Positions 38,097 to 47,485 of a DNA stretch of 64,000 bases are shown piece after piece. The stretch is taken from NCBI GenBank assembly GCA_963850205.1, contig CAWKKJ010000022.1:35466-99465 (forward strand). Reading direction: 5' to 3'. Position 1 is the first letter of the stretch; every line of letters starts with the position of its first letter. The notes below the pieces were generated by a model. It was not told the DNA's origin. It was given only the letters and a program-made list of their open reading frames with translations, and did not search any database. A program made the position numbers and the translations under genes. This stretch comes from JACVRW01 sp963850205. GTDB lineage: Bacteria > Actinomycetota > Thermoleophilia > Solirubrobacterales > Thermoleophilaceae.

Positions 38097-39076
38097 ATGC
38101 CCGCGATCGAAGACTCACGCATCCTGGTCATCGGCGGCGCCGGCTTCGTCGGCTCGCACATCGTCGACCAGCTCGCTGGCCGAACCGGTGCGCGAGATCG
38201 TCGTACTCGACAACCTCGTGCGCGGCACCCGCAACAACCTCGCGACCGCCCTGAGGGACGACCGCGTGACCCTGATCGAGGGCTCGGTCGAGGACGTCGC
38301 GCTGCTGCGCGATGTGATGCAGGGGACCGACTACGTGTTCCACCTCGCCGCGCTCTGGCTCTACGAATGCGTGCACGAGCCGCGCCGGGCGCTCGAGGCC
38401 AACGTCGTCGGCACCTACAACGTTGTCGAGGCGGCCCAGGAGGCGGGCGTCAAGAAGGTCGTCTACTCCTCGTCGGCGTCGGTCTACGGCAACGCCGTCG
38501 AAGAGCCCATGACCGAGGATCACCCGTTCAACAACCGCACGATGTACGGCGCGACGAAGATCGTCGGCGAGCAGTTCTTCCGCGCGTTCCACGAGCGCCA
38601 CGGTCTCGACTACGTCGGCCACCGCTACATGAACATCTACGGCCCGCGGATGGACTACAAGGGCACGTACGTCAGCGTGATCATGAAGGTGCTCGACCGC
38701 ATCGACGAGGGCCTCCCGCCGCTCATCTACGGCGACGGCTCGCACACCTACGACTTCGTCCACGTCGAGGACGTCGCGCGCGCGAACATCCTCTCGCTGA
38801 AGGCGGAGGCGACCGACACGTTCTTCAACGTCGGCACCGGCCTGGGCACGACGATCGACGAGCTCGTCGGCACTGCTGCTGGAGATCACCGGCAGCGGCA
38901 TCGTGCCCGAGTACCTGCCGCAGGAGGAGGTCTTCGTGACGAACCGGATCGGCAGCACCGAGCTCGCCGAGCAGCTGCTCGGGTTCCGTGCCCAGGTCGA
39001 CCTGCGCGGCGGACTCGAGTCGGTGGTCGAGTGGCGGCGGGCCGACAGCGCCGCCGCGGTGGGGTCGAGTGGCTAG
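38097..39076 (+). CDS. NAD-dependent sugar epimerase/dehydratase, two frameshifts
   Basis: ATG 38097. NAD motif VIGGAGFVGSHIVDQL, acidic LDNLVRGTRNN, catalytic YGATKIVGEQF near residue 160, and HTYDFVHVEDVARANI near 220. One extra C near 38178 (CAGCT(C)GCTGG) and one extra G near 38870 (GTCG(G)CACTG) break the frame. The rebuilt protein is about 325 residues and ends at TAG 39074. The DegT aminotransferase GTG (39069) lies within its last codons. Together they could make an amino sugar: the epimerase/dehydratase supplies a keto-sugar and DegT aminates it. Confidence 0.87.
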
Positions 39077-40294
39077 CGCAGACATCCGCGCCGGCGTACC
39101 CGCCGGCGCCACGCGGCCGCTGCAGATCCCGATCTCCAAGCCGCTGTTCGGGCCCGAGGAGCTCGAGGCGGTTCAACAGCCATTGCAGAGCGGCTGGGTC
39201 GTGCAGGGCCCGTTCGTCGCGCGCTTCGAGGAGCGGTTCGCCGACCACATCGGCGTCTCGCACGCGGCGGCGACCACGTCGTGCACGACCGCCCTGCACC
39301 TCGCCGTGGCCGTCCTGGGCCTCTCGCCGGGGGACGAGGTGATCGTGCCTGCCTTCACGTGGGTCTCGACGGCCAATGTCGTCGAGTACATGGGCGCCAC
39401 GCCCGTCTTCTGCGACGTCGACCTCGACACGTTCAACATCGACGTCGAGCAGATCGAGACGCTGATCAGCGCCGAAGACAGTCGGGATCATCCCTGTGCA
39501 TCTTTTCGGCCTGTGCGCCGACATGGAGGCGATCAACGCCGTCGCCCGCCGCCACGGCCTGTGGGTGGTCGAGGACGCCGCATGCGCGTTCGGCGCCTGG
39601 CAGGATGGGCAGCACGCCGGCACGCTCGGCGACATCGGCGCGTTCTCGTTCCACCCACGCAAGTCGATCACCACCGGCGAGGGCGGGATGCTGACGACGG
39701 CGCGCGCAGACTGGACGAGCTTGCGCGCACGCTTCGCGATCACGGCGGCGACCGCTCGGACCTGGATCGGCACGCGTCGAAGGGCTCGTTCCTGCTGGCG
39801 GACTTCAAGGAGCTCGGCTTCAACTACCGGATGACCGACCTCCAGGGCGCGATCGGCTGCGCGCAGATGGACCGCGCGGACTGGATCCTCCACGAGCGCC
39901 GCCGGCGCGCCAAGCTCTACGACGAGGCGCTGGCCGGCGTCGAGTGGCTGCGCACGCCGGTCGACGCCCGAGGGCAACGTCCACGGCTACCAGTGCTACT
40001 GCTGCCTGTTCGCCCCGGAGGAGCCCACGCTCGAGGCGAGCGGCCGCATGCACGAATGGCGCAACCGCGTGATGCTGCGGCTGGAGGAGCGCAGCATCGC
40101 CACCCGACAGGGCACCCACGCGCCGGTCGCGACCGGTCTCTACGCCGGCAAGTACCAGCTGCGCGAGGCCGACTTCCCGCGCGCCGTCGTCAGCGAGCGA
40201 CTGAGCCTGGCGCTGCCGCTGTATCCGCAGATGACCGACGCCGAGCAGGAGCTCGTCGTGCAGGAGCTACTGCAACGCCTTCGAGGCGGCCTAG
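39069..40294 (+). CDS. DegT/DnrJ/EryC1/StrS aminotransferase (copy 1), four frameshifts
   Basis: GTG 39069. PISKPLFGPEELEAV opens the fold; GWVVQGPFVARFEE, TTSCTTALHLAVAVLG and VIVPAFTWVSTANVVEYMG line the PLP site. The PLP lysine is in FSFHPRKSITTGEGGML near residue 198, and the C-terminal part has GIATRQGTHAPVATG-like and LPLYPQMTD. Breaks lie near 39475 (extra C), 39703, 39965 and 40270. It transfers an amino group from glutamate to a nucleotide keto-sugar. It is closely similar to the intact-looking copy at 48109. It is followed three bases after its stop by an asparagine-synthase gene. Confidence 0.88.
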
Positions 40295-40297
40295 GTC

Positions 40298-42197
40298 GTG
40301 TGCGGCATCGCGGGGGTGCTCGAGCGCTCGGGCGGCCCGGTGGAGCGCGAGCTCCTCAAGCGCATGGGGGACGTCATCGCGCACCGCGGGCCGGACGGCG
40401 AGGGCCAGCACGCCGAGGGCCCGGTGGGCCTCGTCAACCGCCGCCTGGCGATCATCGACCCGACGCCGGCCGGCGCGATGCCGATGGCGTCCGGCGACGG
40501 CCGCTACTGGATCACCTACAACGGCGAGGTCTACAACTTCACCGACCTGCGTGCCGAGCTTGTCGCCGCCGGGCTACCAGTTCCGGTCGCACACCGACAC
40601 CGAGGTCGTGCTCAACGCCTATGCCGCGTGGGGCCCGGCGTGCGTCGAGCGCTTCAACGGCATGTTCGCGTTCGCGATCTGGGACCGCGAGCGCTCCGAG
40701 CTGTTCCTCGCGCGCGACCGCTTCGGCGTCAAGCCGCTCTACTACGCCGACCTCGACCGGCGCGTTCCTGTTCGGCTCCGAGATCAAGTCGATGCTCGAG
40801 CACGACGCGCTGCACGCCCGGATGAGCCTGCCGCATCTGCTCGAGTACTTCACGTTCCAGAACATCTTCACCGACGGAACGCTGTTCGCCGGACGTGCGG
40901 CTGCTGCCGCCCGGCCACCATCTCACCGTGCGCGCGGACGGCGGTCCGCGTGCAGCCGCAGCAGCTACTGGGACTTCGACTTCCGCGAGGACGGCCGACG
41001 GCCGCGCGTCCGACGGCGAGTACGAAGAGGAGCTCGACCGCCTGTTCCGGCAGGCCGTGCGGCGCCAGCTGGTGAGCGACGTCGCCGGTGGGCGCGCACC
41101 TCAGCGGCGGGAATGGACTCCGGCAGCATCACGGCCCTCGCCGCCGAGGCGCTGCCGTACCTGAACACTTTCACGGTCGGGTTCGACATGACCTCGCGCG
41201 TCGGCATGGAGGTCGCCGCCGACGAGCGCCTGAAGGCGGAGGCGATGTCGTACCAGTTCAAGACCGAGCATTACGAGGTCGTCCTGAAGTCCGGTGACAT
41301 GGAGCGCTGCCTGCCGGCACTCGTCTGGCACCTCGAGGACCCGCGCGTCGGCCAGAGCTACCCGAACTTCTACGGCGCGCGGCTCGCGAGCAAGTTCGTC
41401 AAGGTCGCGCTATCCGGATCGGGCGGCGACGAACTGTTCGCCGGCTACCCGTGGCGGTACTACCGCGCGGTCGTCAACGACGACGTCGACGACTACGTCG
41501 AGAAGTACTACCGCTACTGGCATCGCCTCGTACCGAACGAGGTGCTGCGCGACTTCTTCAAGCCCGACGTCTGGCGCGAGATCTCAGATCTGCGGACGAT
41601 CGACATCTTCCGCGACCAGCTCCCCGACCAGCACGCGCCAGAGTCCCCCGAGGAGTACGTCAACCACTCCTTGTACCTGGAGGCCAAGACGTTCCTGCAC
41701 GGCCTGTTCGTCGTCGAGGACAAGCTCAGCATGGCGCACAGCCTCGAAAGCCGCGTGCCGTTCCTGGACAACGACCTCGTCGACTTCGCGCAGCGCGTTC
41801 CGGTGCGGCTGAAGCTACGCGACCTCGAGCACGTCGTGAAGCTCGACGAGAACTTGCCGAGCCCCAAGAACGAGCGCTACTTCGAGCGCACCCACGACGG
41901 CAAGCTGCTGCTGCGACAGGTCATGCAGCGCTACGTCCCGGAGCAGGTGACCAACCAGATCAAGCAGGGGTTCTCGGGCCCGGACGCGAGCTGGTTCCGC
42001 GGCGACAGCATCGACTACGTCCGCAAGGTCGTGCACAACGACGACTCGGCGATGTACGAGTACCTGGAGCCCCGACGTGGTCCAGCGGCTCGTGGACGAC
42101 CACCTCGACGGCCGTGAGAACCGGCGACTGCTGCTCTGGTCCCTCCTCACGATCGAGCACTGGTGCCAGACCTTCCTGAACGGCGGCGCGGCCGTGA
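40298..42197 (+). CDS. asnB: Asparagine synthase-type amidotransferase (second subfamily), several frameshifts
   Basis: GTG 40298 encodes MCGIAGVLERSGG, with Cys2 of the glutaminase domain, AHRGPDGEGQH and NRRLAIIDPTPAG. The synthetase domain has SGGMDSGSITAL and SGSGGDELFAGYPWRYYRAV. It forms a subfamily distinct from the gene at 28977 (MDSG rather than LDSS, VVEDKLSMAHSLESRVPFLDNDL). Breaks lie near 40572, 40760, 40905, 40960, 41000, 41085 and 42073. No in-frame stop separates it from the following epimerase; TGA 42195-42197, overlapping the epimerase GTG, is the probable stop. It likely amidates a sugar carboxylate. Confidence 0.86.
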
Positions 42198-43069
42198 GGA
42201 TCCTCGTGACCGGCGCAGGCGGCTTCCTGGGGCGGTACCTAATCGCGCAGCTCGGACCGCAGCACGAGGTCGTGGCGCTCACGCGCCGAGCCCCGCCCGC
42301 TGAGCTCCAGGGACAGGCGCGCTGGGTTGTCGCCGACCTGCGCGCGCTCGATGCGTCGGTTCTGCCGGATCGCGTCAACGCCGTCGTCCATCTCGCGCAG
42401 TCGTCGCGCTATCGCGAGTTCCCTGGGGGCGCCGAGGACATGTTCGGGGTCAACGTCGCGAGCACGTTCGCGCTGCTGGAGTACGCACGCGAGGCCTCCG
42501 CGACAGCGTTCGCGCTCGCCTCGACAGGCGGCGTCTACGGGCGCTCGCCGAGCCCGGTCAAGGAGTCCGACCCACCCCAGCCAATGAGCTTCTATTTCCG
42601 CTCCAAGCTCACCGCCGAGTGTCTGGTCGAGGGCTACGCGGACCACTTCCGCACGCTGACGTTCCGCTTCTTCTTCATCTACGGGCCCGGCCAAGAGCGC
42701 ATGCTCATCCCGACGCTGGCGACGAAGATCGTGACCGGCGAGGAGATCGTCGTCGAAGGCAATCCCGGTCTTCGGATCAACCCGATCTACGTCGACGACG
42801 CCGCGCGGATCTTCGGACCGGCCCTGACCTCCGACGCGACCGGAACGTTCAACGTCGCCGGCGAGGAGCAGGTGACGATCACCGAGTTGGTCCAGATGAT
42901 CGGTGAGACGACGGGAAAGCGCCCACGCGTGCGTCACGTGGCCGCCGGAGTCGACGGCGACCTGGTCGCCGACGCGTCCCGTGTGCGTGACGAGCTGAGG
43001 GTTCGCCCTCAGGTGCCCCTGAACGCCGGGCTGCGGTCGCTGGTGGCGGGCCTGGCGCTGCCGGCCTGA
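42194..43069 (+). CDS. NAD-dependent sugar epimerase/dehydratase (short type)
   Basis: A 291-residue intact protein from GTG 42194. Nucleotide site VTGAGGFLGRYLIAQL, LASTGGVYGRSPSPVKE, YFRSK in the YxxxK position near residue 135, and INPIYVDDAARIF. It resembles the copy at 50420 (FRPK, LNPIFADDAAAAL). It follows AsnB with a GTGA overlap. The substrate is unknown. It ends just before an inverted glycosyltransferase fragment, where the block stops being orderly. Confidence 0.9.
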   Translation: MRILVTGAGGFLGRYLIAQLGPQHEVVALTRRAPPAELQGQARWVVADLRALDASVLPDRVNAVVHLAQSSRYREFPGGAEDMFGVNVASTFALLEYAREASATAFALASTGGVYGRSPSPVKESDPPQPMSFYFRSKLTAECLVEGYADHFRTLTFRFFFIYGPGQERMLIPTLATKIVTGEEIVVEGNPGLRINPIYVDDAARIFGPALTSDATGTFNVAGEEQVTITELVQMIGETTGKRPRVRHVAAGVDGDLVADASRVRDELRVRPQVPLNAGLRSLVAGLALPA

Positions 43070-43077
43070 ACTCGCCG

Positions 43078-43512
43078 GCCCAGACCGCGGCGATCAGTTC
43101 TGCCCAGCGCTCGCCAATGGCGGTATAGGAGTGTCGTCGCAGCACGTACTCGCGGCTCTCACGCCCGAGCTGCTGGCGGAGCGCCGGATCGGTGACCAGG
43201 GTGCGGAGCCGATCGCGGAGCGTCTCCCGCGTCGCGTCGACGATCGGGCAGTCGGCGATCTGCCTACGCAGGTCGTCGGACATCCAGCTCATGTTGGAGA
43301 GGACCGGCTTCCCCGCGCTCATGCCCTCGGTCGCGAACAGCCCGTAGCCCCCGAGGAACTGCTCGGCCACGATGTCGCCGTCGAGCACCGCCCGGCGCAC
43401 CTCCGCGTTCGATCGACGCTCGAGCAGGTCGAGTCGGATCCTCAGGCCTTCCTCGCGCAGGGCGCGCACCGCCTCCTCGAGCGATTCAGTCGCCTCCAAC
43501 GCGCGATGGCTG
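43078..43512 (-). pseudogene. C-terminal fragment of a glycosyltransferase, inverted and truncated
   Basis: About 145 codons on the minus strand: ALREEGLRIRLDLLERRSNAEVRRAVLDGD, GGYGLFATEGMSAGKPVLSN and RHSYTAIGERWAELI. They match the last 150 residues of the intact glycosyltransferase at 51410-52594 (RPNAEVREAVLASDIVADQ, GYGQFAVEGMAAGKPVLAN, YHSYDAVGRDWA). The N-terminal two thirds are missing; sequence homology stops near 43512, where a plus-strand fragment of another gene begins. No stop is found near the expected end. In the intact block this gene follows the epimerase in the same direction; here it points back at it. Confidence 0.8.
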
Positions 43513-43529
43513 GCGGCGGATCGGTCCGC

Positions 43530-43989
43530 GACGTTCGCCGTCGACCTCGCGGTCAAGAACATCGGCGGGGAACCGGCGGATTACCGTCGCGGAATGGCCG
43601 CCTTCCACGTTTTCGACCCGGGGGTGAGCAAGCGCGTGTTCACCGTCGTCGGCACCTCGACCCGCGTGTTCGCGATGCACGAGCAGGTGGCCCCGGCCGC
43701 TGGCGCAGCGGGCGGGCTCTTCTACCACGTGGTCGAGTCGCCCTACGAGGACATCGACGACGACTTCACCCGGCTTCGCGCATGCGAGATCACGCTCGAC
43801 CGGAGCAGCTCGACCGCGGCCTGGGGCGTCGACGGCCACAAGGTGTACGAGGCCCACACCTTGATCCCCGAACGCGCCCTGATCGGGTTCGGGATCTGGA
43901 CGATGCTGCCCGAGCGCGACCGCCGCTCAGCCGACGGGCAGGGCGTCGACCCGCGGTGGCACCGTTTCCGTGTACGAGGATCGAGCTGA
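43530..43989 (+). pseudogene. C-terminal fragment of an unidentified protein
   Basis: An open stretch of about 150 codons, read as DLAVKNIGGEPADYRRGMAAFH, GTSTRVFAMHEQVAP, HVVESPYEDIDDDFTRL, HKVYEAHTLIPERALIGFGIW and ending HRFRVRGSS. It looks like the end of a beta-rich globular protein. The coding pattern begins only at about 43530, immediately beyond the end of the inverted glycosyltransferase fragment, so a breakpoint has removed its start. I do not recognise the family. It is not obviously part of the glycan pathway. Confidence 0.55.
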
Positions 43990-44183
43990 CTGGCCGGGAA
44001 TGCCGAGCTCAGCGATGGAACCGGTAGTGCATGTGGGTGACACCGTTCTCCCCCTCGAGGATCCGGGTGCGCCGCAGCTCGATCTGCTCGGGGGCGAGGC
44101 CCTCGAACAGAAGACGCCCCTGGCCGAAGAGCACCGGGACCACATGGAGCTCGATCTCGTCGAGGACGCCGGCGCCAAGTGCT

Positions 44184-45367
44184 AGTGGGCCTTCTCCAAA
44201 GGTTTGACCGAAAACCTCTGGTTGGTGGCGAAGAGGGATGCATCGCGACGATGGAGGTGGTGATGCGTCCCCGGAGGTGTTTGTCAGGCCGTTGGCGCAC
44301 GGCGAGGCTGTGACGCTCAAGCGGCGCTCGAAGAGCGCCAAGCATTTCTCGACGCGGCAGTGGGCGGCGATCCTGCTGGCGTCGAACACGCGCATGTCGG
44401 CGCCCGAGATCGCGCGTATGTGGCAGACCGACGAGTCGCACGTGCGCAAGGTGATTCACGAGTTCAACGAGCGCGGGCTGGACTCGCTGGACCCTGACTA
44501 TCGGGGCGGCGGCCCCGCCGGATCAGCGCCGATCAGCGCAAGCGGATCGTGGCGGTGGCCGGTGCTCGTCCCGACAGCCAGGGGGTTCCGCTGACGCGCT
44601 GGTCGCTGCCGCGGCCGGCGGTCCACCTGCGCAGCGAGGGGATCGAGATCTCGCCCGCACCTCGGCCGGGTACTCAAGCAGGCCGGGCTCTCGTTCCAGC
44701 GCACGCGCTCTTGGAAGGCGTCGCCGGACCCCGACTACGAGGCCAAGGCGGCGCGTGTGCTGTCGCCCTACGAGCGGCTCCCAAGCATGGGGTGGTGGTC
44801 TGCTTCGACCAGATGGGGCCGATCTCGCTGCGCCCCACCCACGGCTGCGGGTGGGCGCCGCGGCGCCGGCCCGAGCGGCTGCGGGCGACGTTCAACCGCC
44901 GCCACGGCACCCGCTACGGCTTCGGCGCCTACGCCGTCCACGCCGACCGGCTGCGCCTGCGGCTGCGCGAGCGTCGACGCGGCCAGGCCGACACGGTTGG
45001 GTGAATGCGCACGATCCGCCGCTGCTACCCGCGCCGGCTGCGGATCTACTGGATCCAAGACGGCCTCTCGGCCAACTGGACCCCAGACGTCCGCGACTAC
45101 GCCGCCGACAACAACATCGAACTGGTCCCGATCCCGACCTACGCCAGCTACCTCAACCGCATCGAGGCGCACTTCCGGCCGATCAACGAGTTTGTCGTCT
45201 CCAACGCCGACTACCTCGACTGGGGCGCCTTCGCCCACCCCCTCGCCCGCCACCTCCAGCACCGCAACGGCCCCGACCGCGACCGCCGCATCGCCGCCCT
45301 CGAACGCAAGCTCACCATCGCCGCCTGACCGATGCCATTTCCGGTGCAACATTCCGAGAAGGCCCAC
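44184..45367 (+). mobile_element. IS630-family insertion sequence with TA target duplication
   Basis: A 1,184-base element. Its ends are 12-base perfect inverted repeats GTGGGCCTTCTC (44184-44195 and, inverted, 45356-45367). Outside each end is a TA (44182-44183 and 45368-45369), the two-base duplication that IS630/Tc1-mariner elements make. It carries one transposase gene in plus orientation. It is inserted in a CTA leucine codon of the minus-strand reductase gene; the host sequence heals exactly when the element and one TA are removed, so the insertion is recent enough to leave clean edges. Confidence 0.93.
44277..45328 (+). CDS. IS630-family transposase, frame-disrupted
   Basis: Conserved parts in order: VFVRPLAHGEAV, the helix-turn-helix STRQWAAILLASNTRMSAPE and DESHVRKVIHEFNERGLDSL, PLTRWSLPRPAVHL, the first catalytic Asp in VVVCFDQMGPISLRP, GCGWAPRRRPERL, the second Asp in IYWIQDGLSANWTPD, and the catalytic Glu in YASYLNRIEAHF. 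This is the IS630 DDE order. GTG 44277 is the likely start (an ATG at 44238 is in frame upstream). Frames change near 44515, 44660, 44790 and 45000, so as written it would be inactive. It is about 350 residues when repaired, the usual size. Confidence 0.88.
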
Positions 45368-45903
45368 TAGCTGCGCGGTTCCGGCGCCGTGGACCAGCAC
45401 ATTCTTGTCGCCCGCAGCCTCCTTGGCTTGAGTCATCGCGGTCGTGACGTCGTCCACGTAGCTGACCAGCGGCCACTGCCTCAAATCGGCGGGGTCGTGG
45501 CGGTGAGGATGAAGATCGGCACGCGGTTGTGGTGGTCGCCGCCCCAGCCGCCAGCAGGCTCGAAGGTCCCCTGCCGGCGACGACCGCCCCGGTGGACATG
45601 GCCTCGTCGAAGACTTGGCCGTTGACGCCCGCCGGGCGGCCGACTGCCTGGTCGGTGTCGTCACCCGTTAGCGCCCAATCGTGCAGGCGTTCCCCGCCGT
45701 CACCGAGGCCGTTGTCCGGTCGCTCATTGGGCCCGGCGATGAACCCGTCGAGGGAGATGGACATATAGAGAACGGTTGCGGACACGGGGGTCTCCTTTCC
45801 TGGTCGGTGGCCTTGTCTCGAGTGCTTTCTACTCGCATGTCGAACGAGGCCGGGCAAATTCGACACGCCCCCGTGCAGGTCAGCAATCACGAACGCGAAC
45901 TCC

Positions 45904-46297
45904 TCAGCGGCGCTGCGCGGAGCGGTAGCGCTCGGCCTGCTCAGCCGCGGCGCTCGATATCGCCGCCTCGGCTTCGGCCGACACTTCGTACTCGTCGTGG
46001 CGCCTGACCCACTGGTTGGCCGGGGTCTGCGGGTAGCCTCCCGGCGAGTCCTCCCAGCCTCGGGCGAGCGCGCCGCACGCGCGCAGGTCGATCTCGGCCT
46101 CGGGACGTCTCCAGTCCAACGCCGGTGACCGACCGCAGGATCTGTTCCAGCGGCACGCCTGCCAGGTGAGCGATCACGAACGTCCACGTCCGAACCGGCG
46201 CGACCGGCTCATGCGGGAGCTGGATCTCGTGCGCGTCCGGCGAGCGAGCGCGATCATCGCGGTGTCTGCGCACATCAGGGGCCAGCTCGTGCGCCAC
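45904..46297 (-). CDS. Hypothetical protein, one frameshift
   Basis: GTG 46297 opens VAHELAPDVRRHRDDRARSPD, then TWTFVIAHLAGVPLEQILRSV. Near 46112 a one-base shift is needed to continue into DWRRPEAEIDLRACGALARGW, NQWVRRHDEYEVSAEAEAAI and the end at 45904. About 130 residues when repaired. It is predicted soluble and helical. No family is recognised. It lies just upstream of the interrupted reductase gene, separated by 118 bases, and may have belonged to the same small region before the rearrangements. Confidence 0.5.
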
Positions 46298-46412
46298 CTC
46301 GGCTGGCGCCGGAGCGAACGTCGGTAATCAAGCAGGGCATCAACCGGCGGCGCGTTCGTCCAGTCGAGGGCACTCCGCTGAGGTGGACGCCAGCCAAGCC
46401 CGAGCGAGGCGT

Positions 46413-46701
46413 TCAGCGCTGCATGTCAACGCTCCCGAGCGCCTTAGCGGCATCCCGGACCAGCTCGTCAACACAATGGTCGCGGCGGGCCGGACATCGT
46501 CGACGATGCCTGCGCTCTGGCCCGCGTACTGTGCCAGGGCCTCCACATCGCCAGTGGCCCCTCGCACCGGAATTTCGGCGCCGTAGCGATGTAGGCAGGC
46601 GCCACCGGGCGCGCGCCACCACGTCGTCCTCGCCCGGACGCCCGGGGGCGCCGGGGCCTCCCGGCCCCCTCCCACGCCTCCACGGTGCTGTTGCGGAGCG
46701 C
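46413..46701 (-). pseudogene. Nitronate monooxygenase, C-terminal fragment
   Basis: On the minus strand from 46701: ALRNSTVEAWEGAGRP, then (next frame) CLHRYGAEIPVRGATGDVE, ALAQYAGQSAGIVDDVRPA, and a terminal ELVRDAAKALGS ending at 46413. This is the C-terminal 90 residues of the 2-nitropropane dioxygenase/nitronate monooxygenase family. Frame changes near 46650 and 46475. It begins exactly at the residue where the plus-strand fragment 46710-47062 stops (...DGGWPDSPHR / ALRNSTV...), so both come from one gene whose middle has been inverted. Confidence 0.85.
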
Positions 46702-46709
46702 TCAGGGGC

Positions 46710-47062
46710 AACGAGGAGGCTCGTCGCGCTGTGCAAGCGGGCGTCGACGTGATCGTGGCGCAGGGCTAGGAGGCAGGGGGCCGCGTATGGGGGGTGGTGG
46801 CACACTGCCCCTGGTGCCTGCCGTCGTCGACGCGGTCCGGCGGGTACCCGTCATCGCGGCCGGAGGGGTGGCCGATGGACGCGGGCTCGCGGCGGTCCTC
46901 GTCCTTGGGGCCGATGCGGGGTGGGTGGGCACGCGCTTCTTGATGGCGCAAGAGGCGAACGTTCACGACGAGTGGCGAGCTCCGCATCCGAGACGCTGCG
47001 GAGAGCAGCACCGTGTACGCCACGGTCTTCGACGGCGGCTGGCCGGATTCGCCGCACCGGCC
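46710..47062 (+). pseudogene. Nitronate monooxygenase, central fragment in inverted orientation
   Basis: Plus-strand reading: NEEARRAVQAGVDVIVAQG, an in-frame TAG at 46767, EAGGRVWG, then LPLVPAVVDAVRRVPVIAAG, GVADGRGLAAVLVLGADAGW, VGTRFLMAQEANVHDEW and STVYATVFDGGWPDSPHR. These are the FMN- and phosphate-binding segments of nitronate monooxygenase. Indels near 46803 and 46978 and the stop show decay. The first 150 or so residues of the family are absent. Flipping this segment would place it directly upstream of, and in line with, the minus-strand C-terminal fragment. Confidence 0.85.
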
Positions 47063-47082
47063 ACTGCACCGAGTTGGTCCCC

Positions 47083-47411
47083 CAGCGGTCGTGAGCGTGT
47101 AGGACGACTTCCGTGTCGCAGTTGGTCTGGAACCGACCCCCGATCTCGCGGCGCAGCTCGGGATTGTTGTAGCCCTCGGCGTTACAGGTGATCCATCGTC
47201 CCGCCGGGTCGCTCGTCGGCTAGTGACCGTGCTCGAGGTCGATGATGCTGAGCCGGCGGTGTCCGAGCCCCACGTGGCCCCGCTCGTGCACCCAGGTCCC
47301 CGAGTCGTCGGGGCCGCGACGGGCGATCAGCTCGTTCATCACGTCGAGCCTCCGCTCGAGGTCGGGGATCGCCTCATCCCGCAGATGTATGGCGCCGCAG
47401 CTCCCGCACAT
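47083..47411 (-). pseudogene. Asparagine synthase N-terminal fragment with premature stop
   Basis: ATG 47411 reads MCGSCGAIHLRDEAIPDLE, LIARRGPDDSGTWVHERGHV and GLGHRRLSIIDLEHGH, then TAG at 47220-47222. After the stop the same frame continues PTSDPAGRWITCNAEGYNN, PELRREIGGRFQ and TEVVLHAHDRWG, until homology ends near 47083. It follows the intact-type gene at 28977 closely (GHQPM there, GH-stop-P here), so the stop is a CAG-to-TAG change. The rest of the glutaminase domain and all of the synthetase domain are missing; nitronate monooxygenase sequence follows. Confidence 0.88.
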
Positions 47412-47485
47412 TGAGCGCTACATGGTTGCCTAACTGGGAGTCCGCGCAGGCAGCGATCGCCCACGCTCGCCTAACCTCCAGCACC

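Larger units (their letters stand above)
44009..45785 (-). pseudogene. Dihydrofolate reductase-family (RibD C-terminal) gene interrupted by IS630
   Basis: The start is GTG 45785 with AAGGAG six bases upstream: VSATVLYMSISLDGFIAGPNE, then GTFEPAGGWGGDHHNRVPIF, ATTPPDLRQWPLVSYV and NVLVHGAGTAQL up to 45370. The rest (LALGAGVLDEIELHVVPVLFG, EQIELRRTRILEG, MHYRFHR) lies at 44181-44009 on the other side of the IS. Removing the IS and one TA joins VHGAGTAQ-L-ALGAGVLDE in frame. A separate single-base deletion near 45568 (AGGGG before ACC) also breaks the frame. Intact relatives are about 190-residue NADPH reductases. Confidence 0.9.
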
